Shown here piece after piece: positions 47,016-59,700 of a DNA stretch of 64,000 bases (position 1 is the first letter of the stretch; every line of letters starts with the position of its first letter). The notes below the pieces were generated by a model that searched no databases, was not told the origin of the DNA, and was given only the letters and a program-made list of their open reading frames with translations. The DNA comes from Corella eumyota (taxonomy: Eukaryota; Chordata; Ascidiacea; Phlebobranchia; Corellidae). The position numbers and the translations under genes are program-made. The stretch covers positions 16,066,501 through 16,130,500 of the forward strand of contig OY720097.1 in assembly GCA_963082875.1 (NCBI GenBank), read 5' to 3'.

Positions 47016-47747
47016 TTTTAACGTGTTTCTGAATAAAAATAACTTTTTTATAGGTTAAATGACTTTTAGAACAACATAGTTTAAGCTGTTGCCCAAAGGT
47101 ATATGTTTATTAATATTTTAATTAGAGTAAATTTTGTATTTATTCTATTGTCAGATTGTTTAAGTTGTTTTAAATAACGCTTATACTAAATAACGAATGT
47201 AAAAACTTTATAAAGTACAGAAAATAAAACTACCTATAACACAAATTATAGTTCAACATTAAAACTAATATTTTACCTTTTACAGAGAATCCGTTAATCA
47301 CTTTTCGTGGGTTTCATGAATGCATAATTAATTTAAATAGATAATAAAAAAACGTACAAAGTATACTTCGTAAACTGCATTTTGAGTAAATCAAGCTGTT
47401 TTAGATAAATATACTGTGATATAATTTGGTATGCGCTTGTATTTACTAAATTAAAAAAAATTTATTAACTATAAACAAAAATTACAATATTTTATAAGTA
47501 AAATAACCACTTATTAAATTTAAAACAAAAATTAAAAAAAAAAAACAAGTTGTCTAAATTCTAGAATTTATGTAAAACGTCGTCAGATGTCGCTGTTACC
47601 ATAGCAACATTTGACTCTATTACCTGCAAAAAATATTTTTGCTTACTTTAAAATAAAGATTTTTGTATGTATTACAGAGTGCAGGTTACAATTAATATTA
47701 TATAAATGTAATTTGCAAAGCAACTTATCGAAAAAAAGGCTTTCAAC
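47016..47747. promoter_or_regulatory. Bidirectional promoter region, TALPID3 / DNAH7
   Basis: A 730-bp gap separates the two divergent start codons. It is AT-rich except near the RFX X-box at 47595-47608. No ORF or repeat was recognised. Confidence 0.5.
47595..47608 (+). promoter_or_regulatory. RFX X-box (GTTACCATAGCAAC)
   Basis: The sequence is a full match to the X-box pattern GTNRCC-AT-RGNAAC bound by RFX factors, which control ciliary genes in animals. It lies 140 bp before the dynein start and about 580 bp from the TALPID3 start. Confidence 0.7.
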
Positions 47748-50700
47748 ATGAAGCGGGGAAAGGTATTTTAACATCATTCTTTCGTGCGTTAGCTTGAATT
47801 AAAATTAATTTGAGGGTATAATAGAAGGCTAAATTTTAAATACTTAATACATACACACAGCATTTAGGACGGAAAAATAACACCCCTTTTTGTTGTTGTT
47901 ACAGAGTATGCAGTCCCCGCTTGAAAGTAGTAGCCAAACTAAAGGACTTCCAAGTCTTCCCACTCTTCCTAATGGAAACAACCATGAAGAATCAGAACTT
48001 TATCAAGTTAGATTATTATTTACGACTTTTTTAGAAATAATTAAACTGGGTTGTTTTTTTTTCTGTCAACTACTTCAGTATATATAATTTATTAAATAAA
48101 TCACTTATAGACCCAAATAAATATTTTCATCTAAATGCATGATATTTTTCCTAAAATTTTACCTTTATAATTTTTTTAGATTGTCCTTAAAAACAGTGCC
48201 CACCCTCCTATAATGCAAGGAATGTCATGGACTCTTTTATCTCCATTTAAAGAACAAAGATATCATCGTTCACCAAGTGAATCGATTGCAAACAATTACA
48301 CTCCATCTGCAGCTGATATTAAAATGAGAGACATTCCAGCTAGGTATTACATCAACAATAATTGATGCTAATCTATCCATTTTATTTTAATAGTTATTTT
48401 TTTTTGTGTATCTTTATCCCTGATTTTAGAAGGTCTAATGCGGGACCTAAACAAAGAGTAACATCAGTTACTATGACCCAGTCTTAAGTTGCCAGTGGCA
48501 GTTTGGGATATTATATAAATTATATTTACCCGATAATTATGCTGCTGATTAAGTGCTGGCTCAGCAGGAGTTCATACCTTTTATAGGGCCCTACTTAAGG
48601 GCGCTACAGCATGAGAGCAGTGAGGATTGAACTCATGACCTCATGTGTGGTGTAGCAAGTGTTTTTACCACTACACCATGCTACCGATAAGTAGTTATTG
48701 CGACATTTAAAATGGTTAAAATAGATGGTATTAATCTTTTATCAACCAAATACACTTAATCACTTATATAATTTTATTAAATAAATAGGATGAGGAATGT
48801 AAGAAGAATTCCAGCAGGAAGTTTGAAACTAGGTCATGGTCCAAGCCCACCAAAATTGCCAAAAAAAGCAACTTGTAAGTTGCTAAAATGTTTAAAGTTT
48901 TTTTAAGTGTTTTTACATTTTTTTTTAAATAAGAAATTGTTATGTTTAAATTTTTGTTTACATCTTTTAGATGGAAAACCGTCAAGTCCACAAAAGGCAG
49001 TGAGAACTAGTTTTGAAAAATCTGTGAAGAATTCAAAGTAAAATATTTTTAGACAAATCATTTAAAGCAATTTAAAACTATTGCTTCAATAAAGTTTTAC
49101 TAACTAACTATGTACTATAATTTGTAAACAAAAAAGTATAAATTAATTTAACAGAGCACTATCGCCCCTTAAATCACCTTTCAAAGTGGAGTCACCTCGA
49201 AAGATCGAAGATGACAACTTACCCCCAAGTCGACCCATGTCTCCCATGCAACAAACTGTCATGGTTAAAGGAATTGAACATGAACGCTCTTTAAACTCAA
49301 TAGAACCATCTTCCAAAGATTTAGAGGTTTAAAAAAACAATAAAATAATAGTTTTAAAAAAATATTAGAAATATAGACTATAGGGATTGAATGTAGACAG
49401 TTTTTAATATTTTTTAATTACTCTCTTACTTACAGAGATATCATTATTACATCACAAAAGGAATCGATTCTAAGCAATTAGCTGGTCCACCACCAGGTCA
49501 AATGGATCGTGTCGAGTTAAACCTTTCCGACAAATTAACTGAAAATCAAGAACTACAAGGCTTACTTGGTGAATTAAAAGAAGAAGTTTTAAACGACTAT
49601 GACTTCAGTTATCGAAAATCCATCAGTAAGTTTTTTAATGATATATTTATTATCACTATAAAAAAGCATGTTTTATTCTTTAATTTAAATTTACTCTAAC
49701 ATCTTATATATTACTACCAAAGCAGAATGTTTTTTAAATACTGTTTAAGAAGTGTTTAGTAAGTTACACACACTTTGGCATTGATTTTCTCTCACCAAAG
49801 TACTTGAAACTTTGAGTGGTAAAAAGTACAATTTAAATTGGTAAGATCAGTGCTCAGTGTTAAGCACTTGCTGAGGGTTCAAGAGAGGATTTATAGTTTA
49901 CTTTAAAATAAAAGTAACCCCAATGTATGTACTTAAAAGGGTGGTTTATTAGTGCACTTTAAATAAAACACTCGAAATAACTAATACTTGCAAATTAAAA
50001 AAGCACAAGAGAATATGAAATGGCTCCCAGACAGATTTAAGTTATTGTGTAAAATGTGTGTTGGTGAAATTACTACTTTTGTTAGTTTTACAATAGGAGT
50101 AGTTTTTCATTGTTTAAACCATAAAGGTCATTTTACAATATTACATTTCTTTCCAACTACAAATAAAATTCAGCTATTGTGTGTTTAAAATAAAAAGGCC
50201 TTTTATATTTTAACAAGTTGAATTTGTATTGGTAAAGCTTGAAAGTAAAAAACTTTACAACATTAAAAAAGTCATTTTTTCCCTAAAAAACTTCCTATTT
50301 ACTCTTTTTTTAAGAACAATTAAGTGTTACACAAAAAATAAGGTAAACTATTAAAACAAAACACCTTAAAAGAATAATTATTACTTTTAACAGTTGATTA
50401 TATTCTGAGCGACTCTGAAGAAAGGGCAAGAGTTCACGTTTCAGCAATTCCTCAACCCTTTAAACTAAACACAATCAGGGCCCCAGTACCATGGAGACAA
50501 GCTTGTTTGGATTCCAGAGAGTTTTGCAAGCAAAGTCTGTTCACCGTTAACCCGATAATGCAACATTTACAGAATTTGTGGTGTGACAGGTATGGAGCCC
50601 ATTGTTATGTTAATTTATGGATTGGAAGTTGTTAAAATATTTTCCACATAGGATTTTCTGTAGATAATACAATCTGTTTTATAATATTGTAGATTTCAAC

Positions 50701-53700
50701 ACTTGCGTTTTGTAAATACCAAACAATTACTTAGCTCTAACTTACCACTGCACCCATCTGATTTTGAAGCACTAGTAAGTGTTAAGTTTTAAATATTATA
50801 ATTTTTTAGAATCAGCAATGTTAATTTATTGTTTTAATTTGTCAAAATAATAGTTTTAGATCTACGATAAATGTTTACCATAAATAAAGTTTTTTTAAAT
50901 AACTATTTTTACAAATTTATGCTTTATTTCTAAAGGTTAAAAGTGAATGTGACATGGCCCAAGAAACTCTGTTAAAAGAATGGATTCCATCTGCTGTTAA
51001 TTTATTTCAAGTTTACAAAGATGAATGGAAACATCTGGTTCCACTATATGACAGTGATAGCACGATTCAGGTAAAAAGTTCCCACTGTTTTAGAATCTTG
51101 CATAAATTTGTAAGGTTTAAACAAAACTAAATGTAACCAATGTGTTGCTTTTGTTCTAAGGTTCAAGAATTTTTTGCCTGTGCAGCTGCATTAATGTCCA
51201 ATCAACTACGAGATATGGTAATCAATTCTCTTCAGGAACTTGTGGATTTTTTCTCTATTCATGAGGTGGAAATTAGCAATTTGGTTTTAAGTTAATTTAA
51301 ATGCTGTTTTATTTTATGTTGCAAGCAATTTTTAATTTGATTTTCCCCTGTCTGGTGTACATTACAAAAAAATGCTAATTTAAAAGTAAATATTCTGCAG
51401 AATGGAAATGATTTTGGAGCAACCTACACAGACCTAAAATATTGCATGAAGCCAGTATTGCTTGTCCAACTACAAATTAAAGGGTCTAAATTGTTTTTTA
51501 ATCCAAGCTTTACAGAATGCAGAGATGTGGTACTTCGTTGCTTCAGTCATATCACCACAGCAGCTGAGGCAATACCAAGGGTAAAATAAACATAAATGGA
51601 TATTTTTTTACAAACTTAAGTTTGGGCTTTCTTATATATTTTATTAACAAATAATTGATACATTTGTAACTAATATTTACTATAAAACCATATTGTTTTT
51701 TTATATGGATATAGTTGATATTTTTGAATTAAATTAAATTTAAACTTTTATAATTATATTCTGTAGGTTGAATGTGATTTATTTCCTGAAATGCGAGACA
51801 CAACCTTGATCATAAAAAGTGTTGACCCTGATGAACAATTAGTGAAGGATTTTATTGATATTGCAATGGTGATCTTCAAGGAAAACACTGTTGGCCCACA
51901 GAAGTATAACAAATCTAGTTTAATAATTTTTTGATGGATTTAGATTAGCCTATAATATTTTAGAAGTTTTTTTAAGTAAATACCAAAATGTTTAAGCAAG
52001 TACATCTATAAACAATACTTTTTAGATATCTTGATGTGTACAAAAAATATGCTGATTTAGTAAACAACAAAGCTGAGGTGGATGTTGTGGACTTTATAAA
52101 GGGAGAACACTACATTGATGAGTTTGTGGCTATGATCAATAAATTTGAGGTAAAACTAAATTTTGAAAGCATTTTAAATTTTAATTTTGATATTATTGAC
52201 TGTTTGTTATAAATAAACTTTAACAGTTCCATTAAAAAATAAATGGAAAAATTAACAGAAATATTTTTGTAGAAAATTCGTTCAGAGATTTTAATTTTGA
52301 GGATCAGTGTTCCATTAAGCTTGTTTTGTTTGGATTGTTTAAATTTAAACAATGAGCATGCATTAAGTGCACAAAAGTTAAAGGAAAGACTTATCACACA
52401 TCAGATTGAAACAAACAGAGAACTAAACAAAAAGTATGTTGTCTTTCTGTTATTTAGCAATGAATTTACATAAACTAAACAATAATCTTTTTTTTAATTG
52501 TCTAACAAGTTTTGGTTATAAATGATTTATTTTTTAATGTGGTAATTTTTATAGCATTTGTCATCAGTACGATGTTATAGCTGATCGTGTATCTGAGATG
52601 CCTGAAACCACTGTTGAGTTAGTTGAATTGGTGGAATTCCTTAAAGTTTCCAATGAGGTTACAATCTATCAATTAAAGGAACAAATTGGTTTTGCTGCAG
52701 AACGCTTAGAGTTTTTACTTGACTTTGCAACTCTGCCTTGTAAGTTTTATACAGACAATATAAAAATGCATAAAAGACAAAATAAAGTTTTAACAAAAAA
52801 TTATGGGTTAGCTTAGTGACGCAATGTTAATATGATAACGTTTTTTACACATAGATGAGGACATTAAGCTAAACAGCAACGTGTTCCACTGGCCAGAACA
52901 AATACATAATGTGTTTGAGATTAACAGAAACAGGTTAATGAACAGAAGAGAAATTGCAGAAGACAAACTTAGAAAAAGGTTCGTCATTAACAATGTTGAT
53001 CAAATATTTTCCTTATAAAATACATAATATTATGATAATGCAATATCTTTGGTATTTTAAAATTTAAGCTTTTTGTAATCAGAGTTAAGGAGTTTGAAGA
53101 GACACTTAATGGGTATAACAAGGAAGTTGAAAGTTTCAAGAAAAAGGAGGTGGCAAGTCCTGATGAAATGCAGAGAAATGTTGACAAACTCGCAGAACTA
53201 ACTCGCTTGCTTGAAGCAGCTGCTGAGGATTTGGCGGTAATCAAACTTTAAGTTTTTTTTAATTGGTCAAAGTTCAAAAATAAATTATAAGTTTAAATAC
53301 AAAATTTAAAATTTGACTTTATAAAATTTTTGACCATTTTTTATTTTATTTGTTTGACCTATTTTAAAATATAAAACAATATCTTTATACAGGCTATCAA
53401 CCAAGAAGAAGTTTTAATGGAATTCGAAGAAAGTTCGTTCCCAATCTTGCAACAAATGATTCAATTCAAACAACCATTCGATAGTTTATGGAACACAGCA
53501 CTTCAGTGGCATCTTAAGAATGAAGTGTGGATGACTGGTACATTTTAATAATCCAATATTATTGTTTTAAATCATGTTTTATAATAATATTTTAACATAA
53601 AGGCAATTAAAAGAAAAGTATTAAATATTGTGTACCAATCTGTTTTTTTTTTCTTCTAAATGCAACTTTACGCATGTTTTTTTTTAAATATAGGCCCATT

Positions 53701-56700
53701 CCAAGACATAAATTCAGAAGAAATCAATGAGGAGATTGGATTAATGTGGAGGACAGTTTACAAATTGACAAAGTCCTTTTCTGATGCTGCTGGACCCAGA
53801 AGAATTGCTGAATCTGTGAAAACCAAAATTGACAAATTTAAGCAGCATCTGCCTATCTTAACCACTATTTGCAACCCTGGTATCAAGGAAAGGCATTGGG
53901 AACAAGTATGTAGTTTTTGTTGCCAATAATTGTAACCATTCTTAGTGTTGTAAATAATAAATGTGTTATTTATAGATCAGTGATATTGTTGGATTTGATA
54001 TCAAACCTGAAGCTGAAACATCCCTTATCAATATGCTTGAATTTGGCTTAAACAAATACATAGATGAGTAAGTTTTAAGTGCTTTTTGCTTTTTCTTTAA
54101 TGTTTAATTTACACTAACAAGTTGACATATTTTGATTTGATCTAATGCTTTTTTTAAATTAAATTCTGATTATGCAAAATTAAAAGTAATTTTTGCTGAG
54201 GTGTAAATTAACAAAACTTTAAGTTTTTTTGTTGAAACTAACCCGCTTATTTTACTAACAAAAAGACTTGAAGAGATTGGTGTTAATGCTGGCAAAGAAT
54301 TTGGTCTTGAGAAAAATCTAACAAAAATGAAAAATGAGTGGGGTGAAATGTGCTTTACTTTAACTGAATATAGAGATAGCGTAAGTCAATTAACTAAAGT
54401 TAATGGAAATCTCAACCACCCAAAAAGAAAAAAAAATTACCAGAGTTTATTGTTTGAATAAAAAAAAATAATTAATTTTTGGGTGGTTACGATATACATT
54501 TCCGCTTAGTTTTTTTATACATTTTCTTAATTTCTAAAACTTTTGTCATGCTAGTATTGAAGCTATAGGGGCAAAGGCCAGTAAAGAATGGTCACTTGAA
54601 AATGCTCTGAAAAAAATGAAACAGGAATGGAGTGAAATGGAAATAATTATGCTTCCTTATCGCGATACTGTAAGAGCGTGTAATAACACACTCTGCAGTG
54701 AACTTTGGTTTAGATTAATCCGAAAAATTAATGTTTTTTTGCACTTTTTTAACTAACAATATTTAAGCAATTATATTAGCAATTGCAAAAAAACAACCGT
54801 AAAGTAAATTAAAGCTCTTAAGATTAACAGAATGAATATTAGAGCAAAAAATTGCATACTTAACAGATGATGAACAAAATAAACTTAATGTAATGTATGT
54901 TTACTATAAACTTAGACTAACTTTTTTTTACAATGATATAACAATTTAAACTAGAATTTTATTAATCTATATTTTATAGGCTACTTAAAAAACTTTTTTT
55001 ATTGAAATGGCAAAAGCAAAAATTTTTAAATTAAAATTTACAGGATGTATATATTCTTGGGTCAGTTGAAGAATTACAGATATTATTGGACGACCATATA
55101 GTAAAGTGTCAGACAATGAGAGGCTCCCCTTATATTGAACCCTTTATACAGGAATTTTCGGTAAGGAGGCCGTATTAGTAAAAGCAAGGGTCATAGCATA
55201 GTGTTTTTTGCAGCATATCTAATGACTTTTTCATACAGCTTTTCATTGTAATATTGTCATAAATTTAGTTAGCTTTACTTGTTTAAAAGAGGTTCTATTT
55301 TTGCACCTTAGTTAGTTTTAAAAATAGGTTACTAAGTGTTCAGTTGGTGACTAAGGTAGTTTTGTTATTTTATACAACACAGTAAAAAAACTGCAGTAGG
55401 TGCAAGAACAAGGTTAAATATTTGCAATGTTGATGTTATATTTGAGTCAAAATTTAGTCACAATAATATGTAATTTACTTGTTAGATTAAGTAGTGCAGA
55501 AAGAATTGGCTTCATGCAAAAAAATTACAAATGCACACAGCTTGCTTACTTGAAAGGTTTGGTTATCATTTTATCCCATTGCTTTTGTCATTTCGTTTGT
55601 TGTTAAAAATGCTGTCATGATGCTTATTGCTTAAAAAATGTAGGGCTTAAGCATTTTATCATCTGTTGATGAAATTCAAGAGCTTTTAGATGATCATATC
55701 GTTAAAGCTCAAACTATGAAAGGTTCCCCATTTATTGGACCCATTGAGACTGAATCAAAGGTTTGTTTGGTGTGCTGTGTGAAAAGTAGTGTCATCATGT
55801 CTTTGTTAATGGAAGATTAAATAGCATTTTTTAAACATGTGTTTGTTGTTATAATTTGTTTATTACATAGTTGTTACATATGTGTGGTGCAGGTAAGTAA
55901 ATTATTTTTCCATTTTATTTTAATTTGGTATAGAAAACATTTAAAACCTATTTTTAAATGTATCTTTAGTCAATTTGTAAAATCTATGTATTAAAATAAA
56001 GGAATGGGAAGAAAAGCTTGTTCTTATGCAAGATATTCTGGATGCTTGGCTGAAATGTCAGGCGACTTGGTTGTACTTGGAACCTATTTTCTCATCAGAA
56101 GATATCTTGGCACAAATGCCTGAAGAGGGCAGAAAATTTGGAATTGTGGATTCTTATTGGAGAGACATTATGCTGGAAGCAGTAAGTAAAGTTTACACTA
56201 CTCAAGGGTTAACCATATCAAATAATATTGTTGATATGCCCTATAGAATGTTTATCATCAATTTGTATTAAATTTTTATGTTCCCATTTTTTCTATAAAA
56301 ATTAATGCATTAATGCATGGAAGTTATTTTGCTTAGCTTACATAAATAAAATGTTTCAGGCCAAAGACACAAAGGTTTTGGTGGCAACATCACAACACAA
56401 CATGTTGGGAAGATTAAACGAATCTAACGAACTTTTAGATCAGATCCAAAAAGGTCTTAATGATTACCTTGAAAAAAAGAGATTGTTTTTCTCAAGGTAA
56501 ACTTTTTATGGCCTTGTATTTCTTACACACTTTTAAAATTGAAACCTCTTTGTATTCTACATAAAAAACATATTTTTAGATTCTTCTTTTTGTCAAATGA
56601 CGAACTTCTTGAGATATTGTCTGAAACAAAAGATCCACTTCGTGTTCAACCACATTTAAAGAAGTGTTTTGAGGGAATTAACAAACTCAAATTTACTGAA

Positions 56701-59700
56701 CAAATGGAAATTGTTGGAATGGTTAGTTCGGAAAGTGAGGTTGTGCCATACAGCGTAAAGATCTATCCAGCAAAAGCAAAGGTTCATTGAATCATTTTTA
56801 AAGTTGTAAGAACTCAAAAAATAAATAGTTAGACATTTTCATTTAAAGTTAGTTTAAAATTTATTTTAACACTTTTTTTAGGGTATGGTTGAAAAATGGC
56901 TTTTGGAAGTTGAATCAAACATGATTGTGAGTATTAAACAAGAAATCTTCAAGTCTCTTAAGTCTTATGCTGAGTTACCTCGTAAAAGATGGGTGCTAGA
57001 TTGGCCTGGTCAAATCGTGTTGTGTGTTTCACAAACTTATTGGACATCAGAAGTAGCGGAAGCCATTGAAGAAGGGTCATTAGCGGTAAGAAATTTAAGA
57101 TTTAATTATATTAGGAATGAGTTTAAATTAAGTTATAGAAGGAATCTTGGAAATTCAATGACAAACCTTAAGTTTTTCTTCATAATAATAATTATAATTT
57201 TCTGTTGTTTTTAGAATTACTTGAAACAACTCAACTCACAAATTAATGACATAGTTGAGCTAGTAAGAGGGAAACTGGACAAGGGAGCCCGAATTACATT
57301 GGGTGCACTAACTGTACTTGATGTTCATGGTAAGATAATAACAATACAGCAACACTGATATTTGTATATTTGGTGATGTTTAACAAAAACAAAATGTGAT
57401 TGATTGCAGCTCGTGACACAATTTCTGAACTTGTAAAATTGGGAATAACCAGCATCCTTGACTTTCAATGGTTATCTCAATTGCGTTACTATGACAATGG
57501 TCAAGACATCGTTGTTCAGATGATCAACACTGATTATATGTATGGCTACGAATATTTAGGAAATTCTGGCAGATTGGTTATTACACCTTTAACTGACAGA
57601 TGTTACCGGTAAGTTTTCACAACCTTGTTACAAACTGATTACTTTTATACAATAACTGTAATAGCAAAGTTGGCACTTCAATAACTTAAATAAAATGTCA
57701 GAGTCAGCTTGGTGTAATTTGCACATATTTTTAAAAAAACTATGCTAAACATGTTTTAACAACTTAGGAAGAAACATCTGTATATAATGTTAACCGGTCA
57801 ATTTGGCATTATAGTTTGTTAAGTATAGGTAATTATATTTTTGTAGCACACTTATGGGAGCTTTAAAACTTAACCTTGGTGGTGCACCAGAGGGACCAGC
57901 TGGAACCGGAAAAACAGAAACCACAAAAGATTTGGCTAAGGCTTTAGCTAAACAGTGTGTTGTGTTTAACTGCTCTGATGGACTTGATTACAAAGCTATG
58001 GGTAAATTCTTTAAGGGATTGGCTTCATGTGGTGCTTGGGCCTGTTTTGATGAGTTTAACAGAATTGAGGTAAAATGAATTGTTCAGTTTCAAATTAAGA
58101 TATCAAAAACTGTGTCAAAAATTCTATATGATAATAAAATTTAAACATTCTATGGTTAAGGTAAGATTTTAAATTTATATTCACTTGTTAATTGCTGTAA
58201 AATATTTAAACCTTTTTTAACTTATAATTTCAGATTGAGGTACTTTCCGTAGTTGCCCAACAAATTCTCTGTATTCAAAATGGAATAATGGCCAAGCTCA
58301 AGAGGTTTATTTTTGAGGGAACAGACCTAAGTTTAAATTGGAGCTGTGCTGTGTTTATTACAATGAATCCAGGGTATGCTGGAAGGACTGAGCTTCCTGA
58401 CAACCTTAAGGTATGACTAAAAATTTTAATACTAGTCGCCTTTTATAGTCTAAAAGCAACTAAAAGGATAATCAATTTATTACTAATGCATGAAATTAAC
58501 TTCTTATATTTTTGTTCAAAGATTATAAATTAAAATAAAAACAAAAAAAGCAATTTTCTATTTCACTACTTAAGATTAAGTTTTTATTTTCTGTAAGTAA
58601 CTGTATTTTTACAAATTTAGGTTTTATTTCGAGCTGTGGCGATGATGGTACCAGATTATGGAATGATTGGAGAAATTTCTCTCTACTCGATGGGATTTGT
58701 CGATGCAAGAAGTTTGTCACAGAAAATTGTTGCAACTTACAGGCTTTGTTCTGAGCAACTTTCATCACAACATCATTATGATTATGGTATTGGTGTTTTG
58801 TATGTTTTTCATTTATACACAATTAAGAATGACTAAGCTTTTTTTAATTGTATTAAGTGTATTAAGTTACCTTTATAAGTATACCACATATTACCACACT
58901 CTTTCTGACCTTTACAACCGTGAGCATTGTATACATTTTTTAAGTAAATGTGTATTAAGATTTTTATTTAGCCTATTTTATTTTTTATTTTAAATTTTTG
59001 AACTATTTAAATAGATTATATTATTTATTATCTTTATTTCATTTTCAGGAATGCGAGCTGTGAAAACAGTATTGACAGCAGCAGGAAACCTCAAGTTAAA
59101 GTATTCTGAACAAGATGAAAGTGTGCTTATGTTAAGGGCTTTACTTGATGTCAATTTGGCCAAGTTTTTAGCCCAGGATGTACCCTTATTTAACGGTTTG
59201 TTTATATTTAATAGGAATTTGATGTTTTCTACTAATATTTAAAGCTAGCAATAATATTGCTTTAATGTGTTTTAATAGGTATTTTATTTCTTTATACTTT
59301 GTTTTAGGTATTATTTCTGATTTATTCCCTGGTATTGTTTTACCCGAACCTGATTATGACGTTTTCCTTCAAGCATTGAAGGATAATTTAAAGAAACATA
59401 ACTTACAAGCTGTACCGTGGTACATCGAAAAAATCATACAAGTACCAAATTTTTTCTCTTTTTTTTAAAATACTGGTTTTTAGTAATGTGCTTTCAATAT
59501 TGACCCCCTGTTCTTAAGTCATGGTTATGTATATAGACAGTAATGTTTGATTGACACTGGTATTCTTCTTTACTTAGATTTATGAAATGATGTTGGTCAG
59601 ACACGGTTTCATGATTGTTGGAGAACCTCTTGGAGGAAAAACAAAGGCCTACACTGTATGTATTATTACCAAATTATTAGTTTTATTACATTATTATAAT

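Noticed and set aside
48429-48460. An apparent short exon after TTTTAG in the dynein gene, between the exons ending at 48343 and starting at 48791.
   Set aside because: It lies inside the reverse-oriented SINE, no donor keeps the frame, and the flanking exons join in phase without it.
54555-55760. Exons A' and B' as part of a second dynein gene or a pseudogene.
   Set aside because: They are interleaved with A and B, have intact frames, intact splice sites and matching phases, and no other dynein exons are duplicated.
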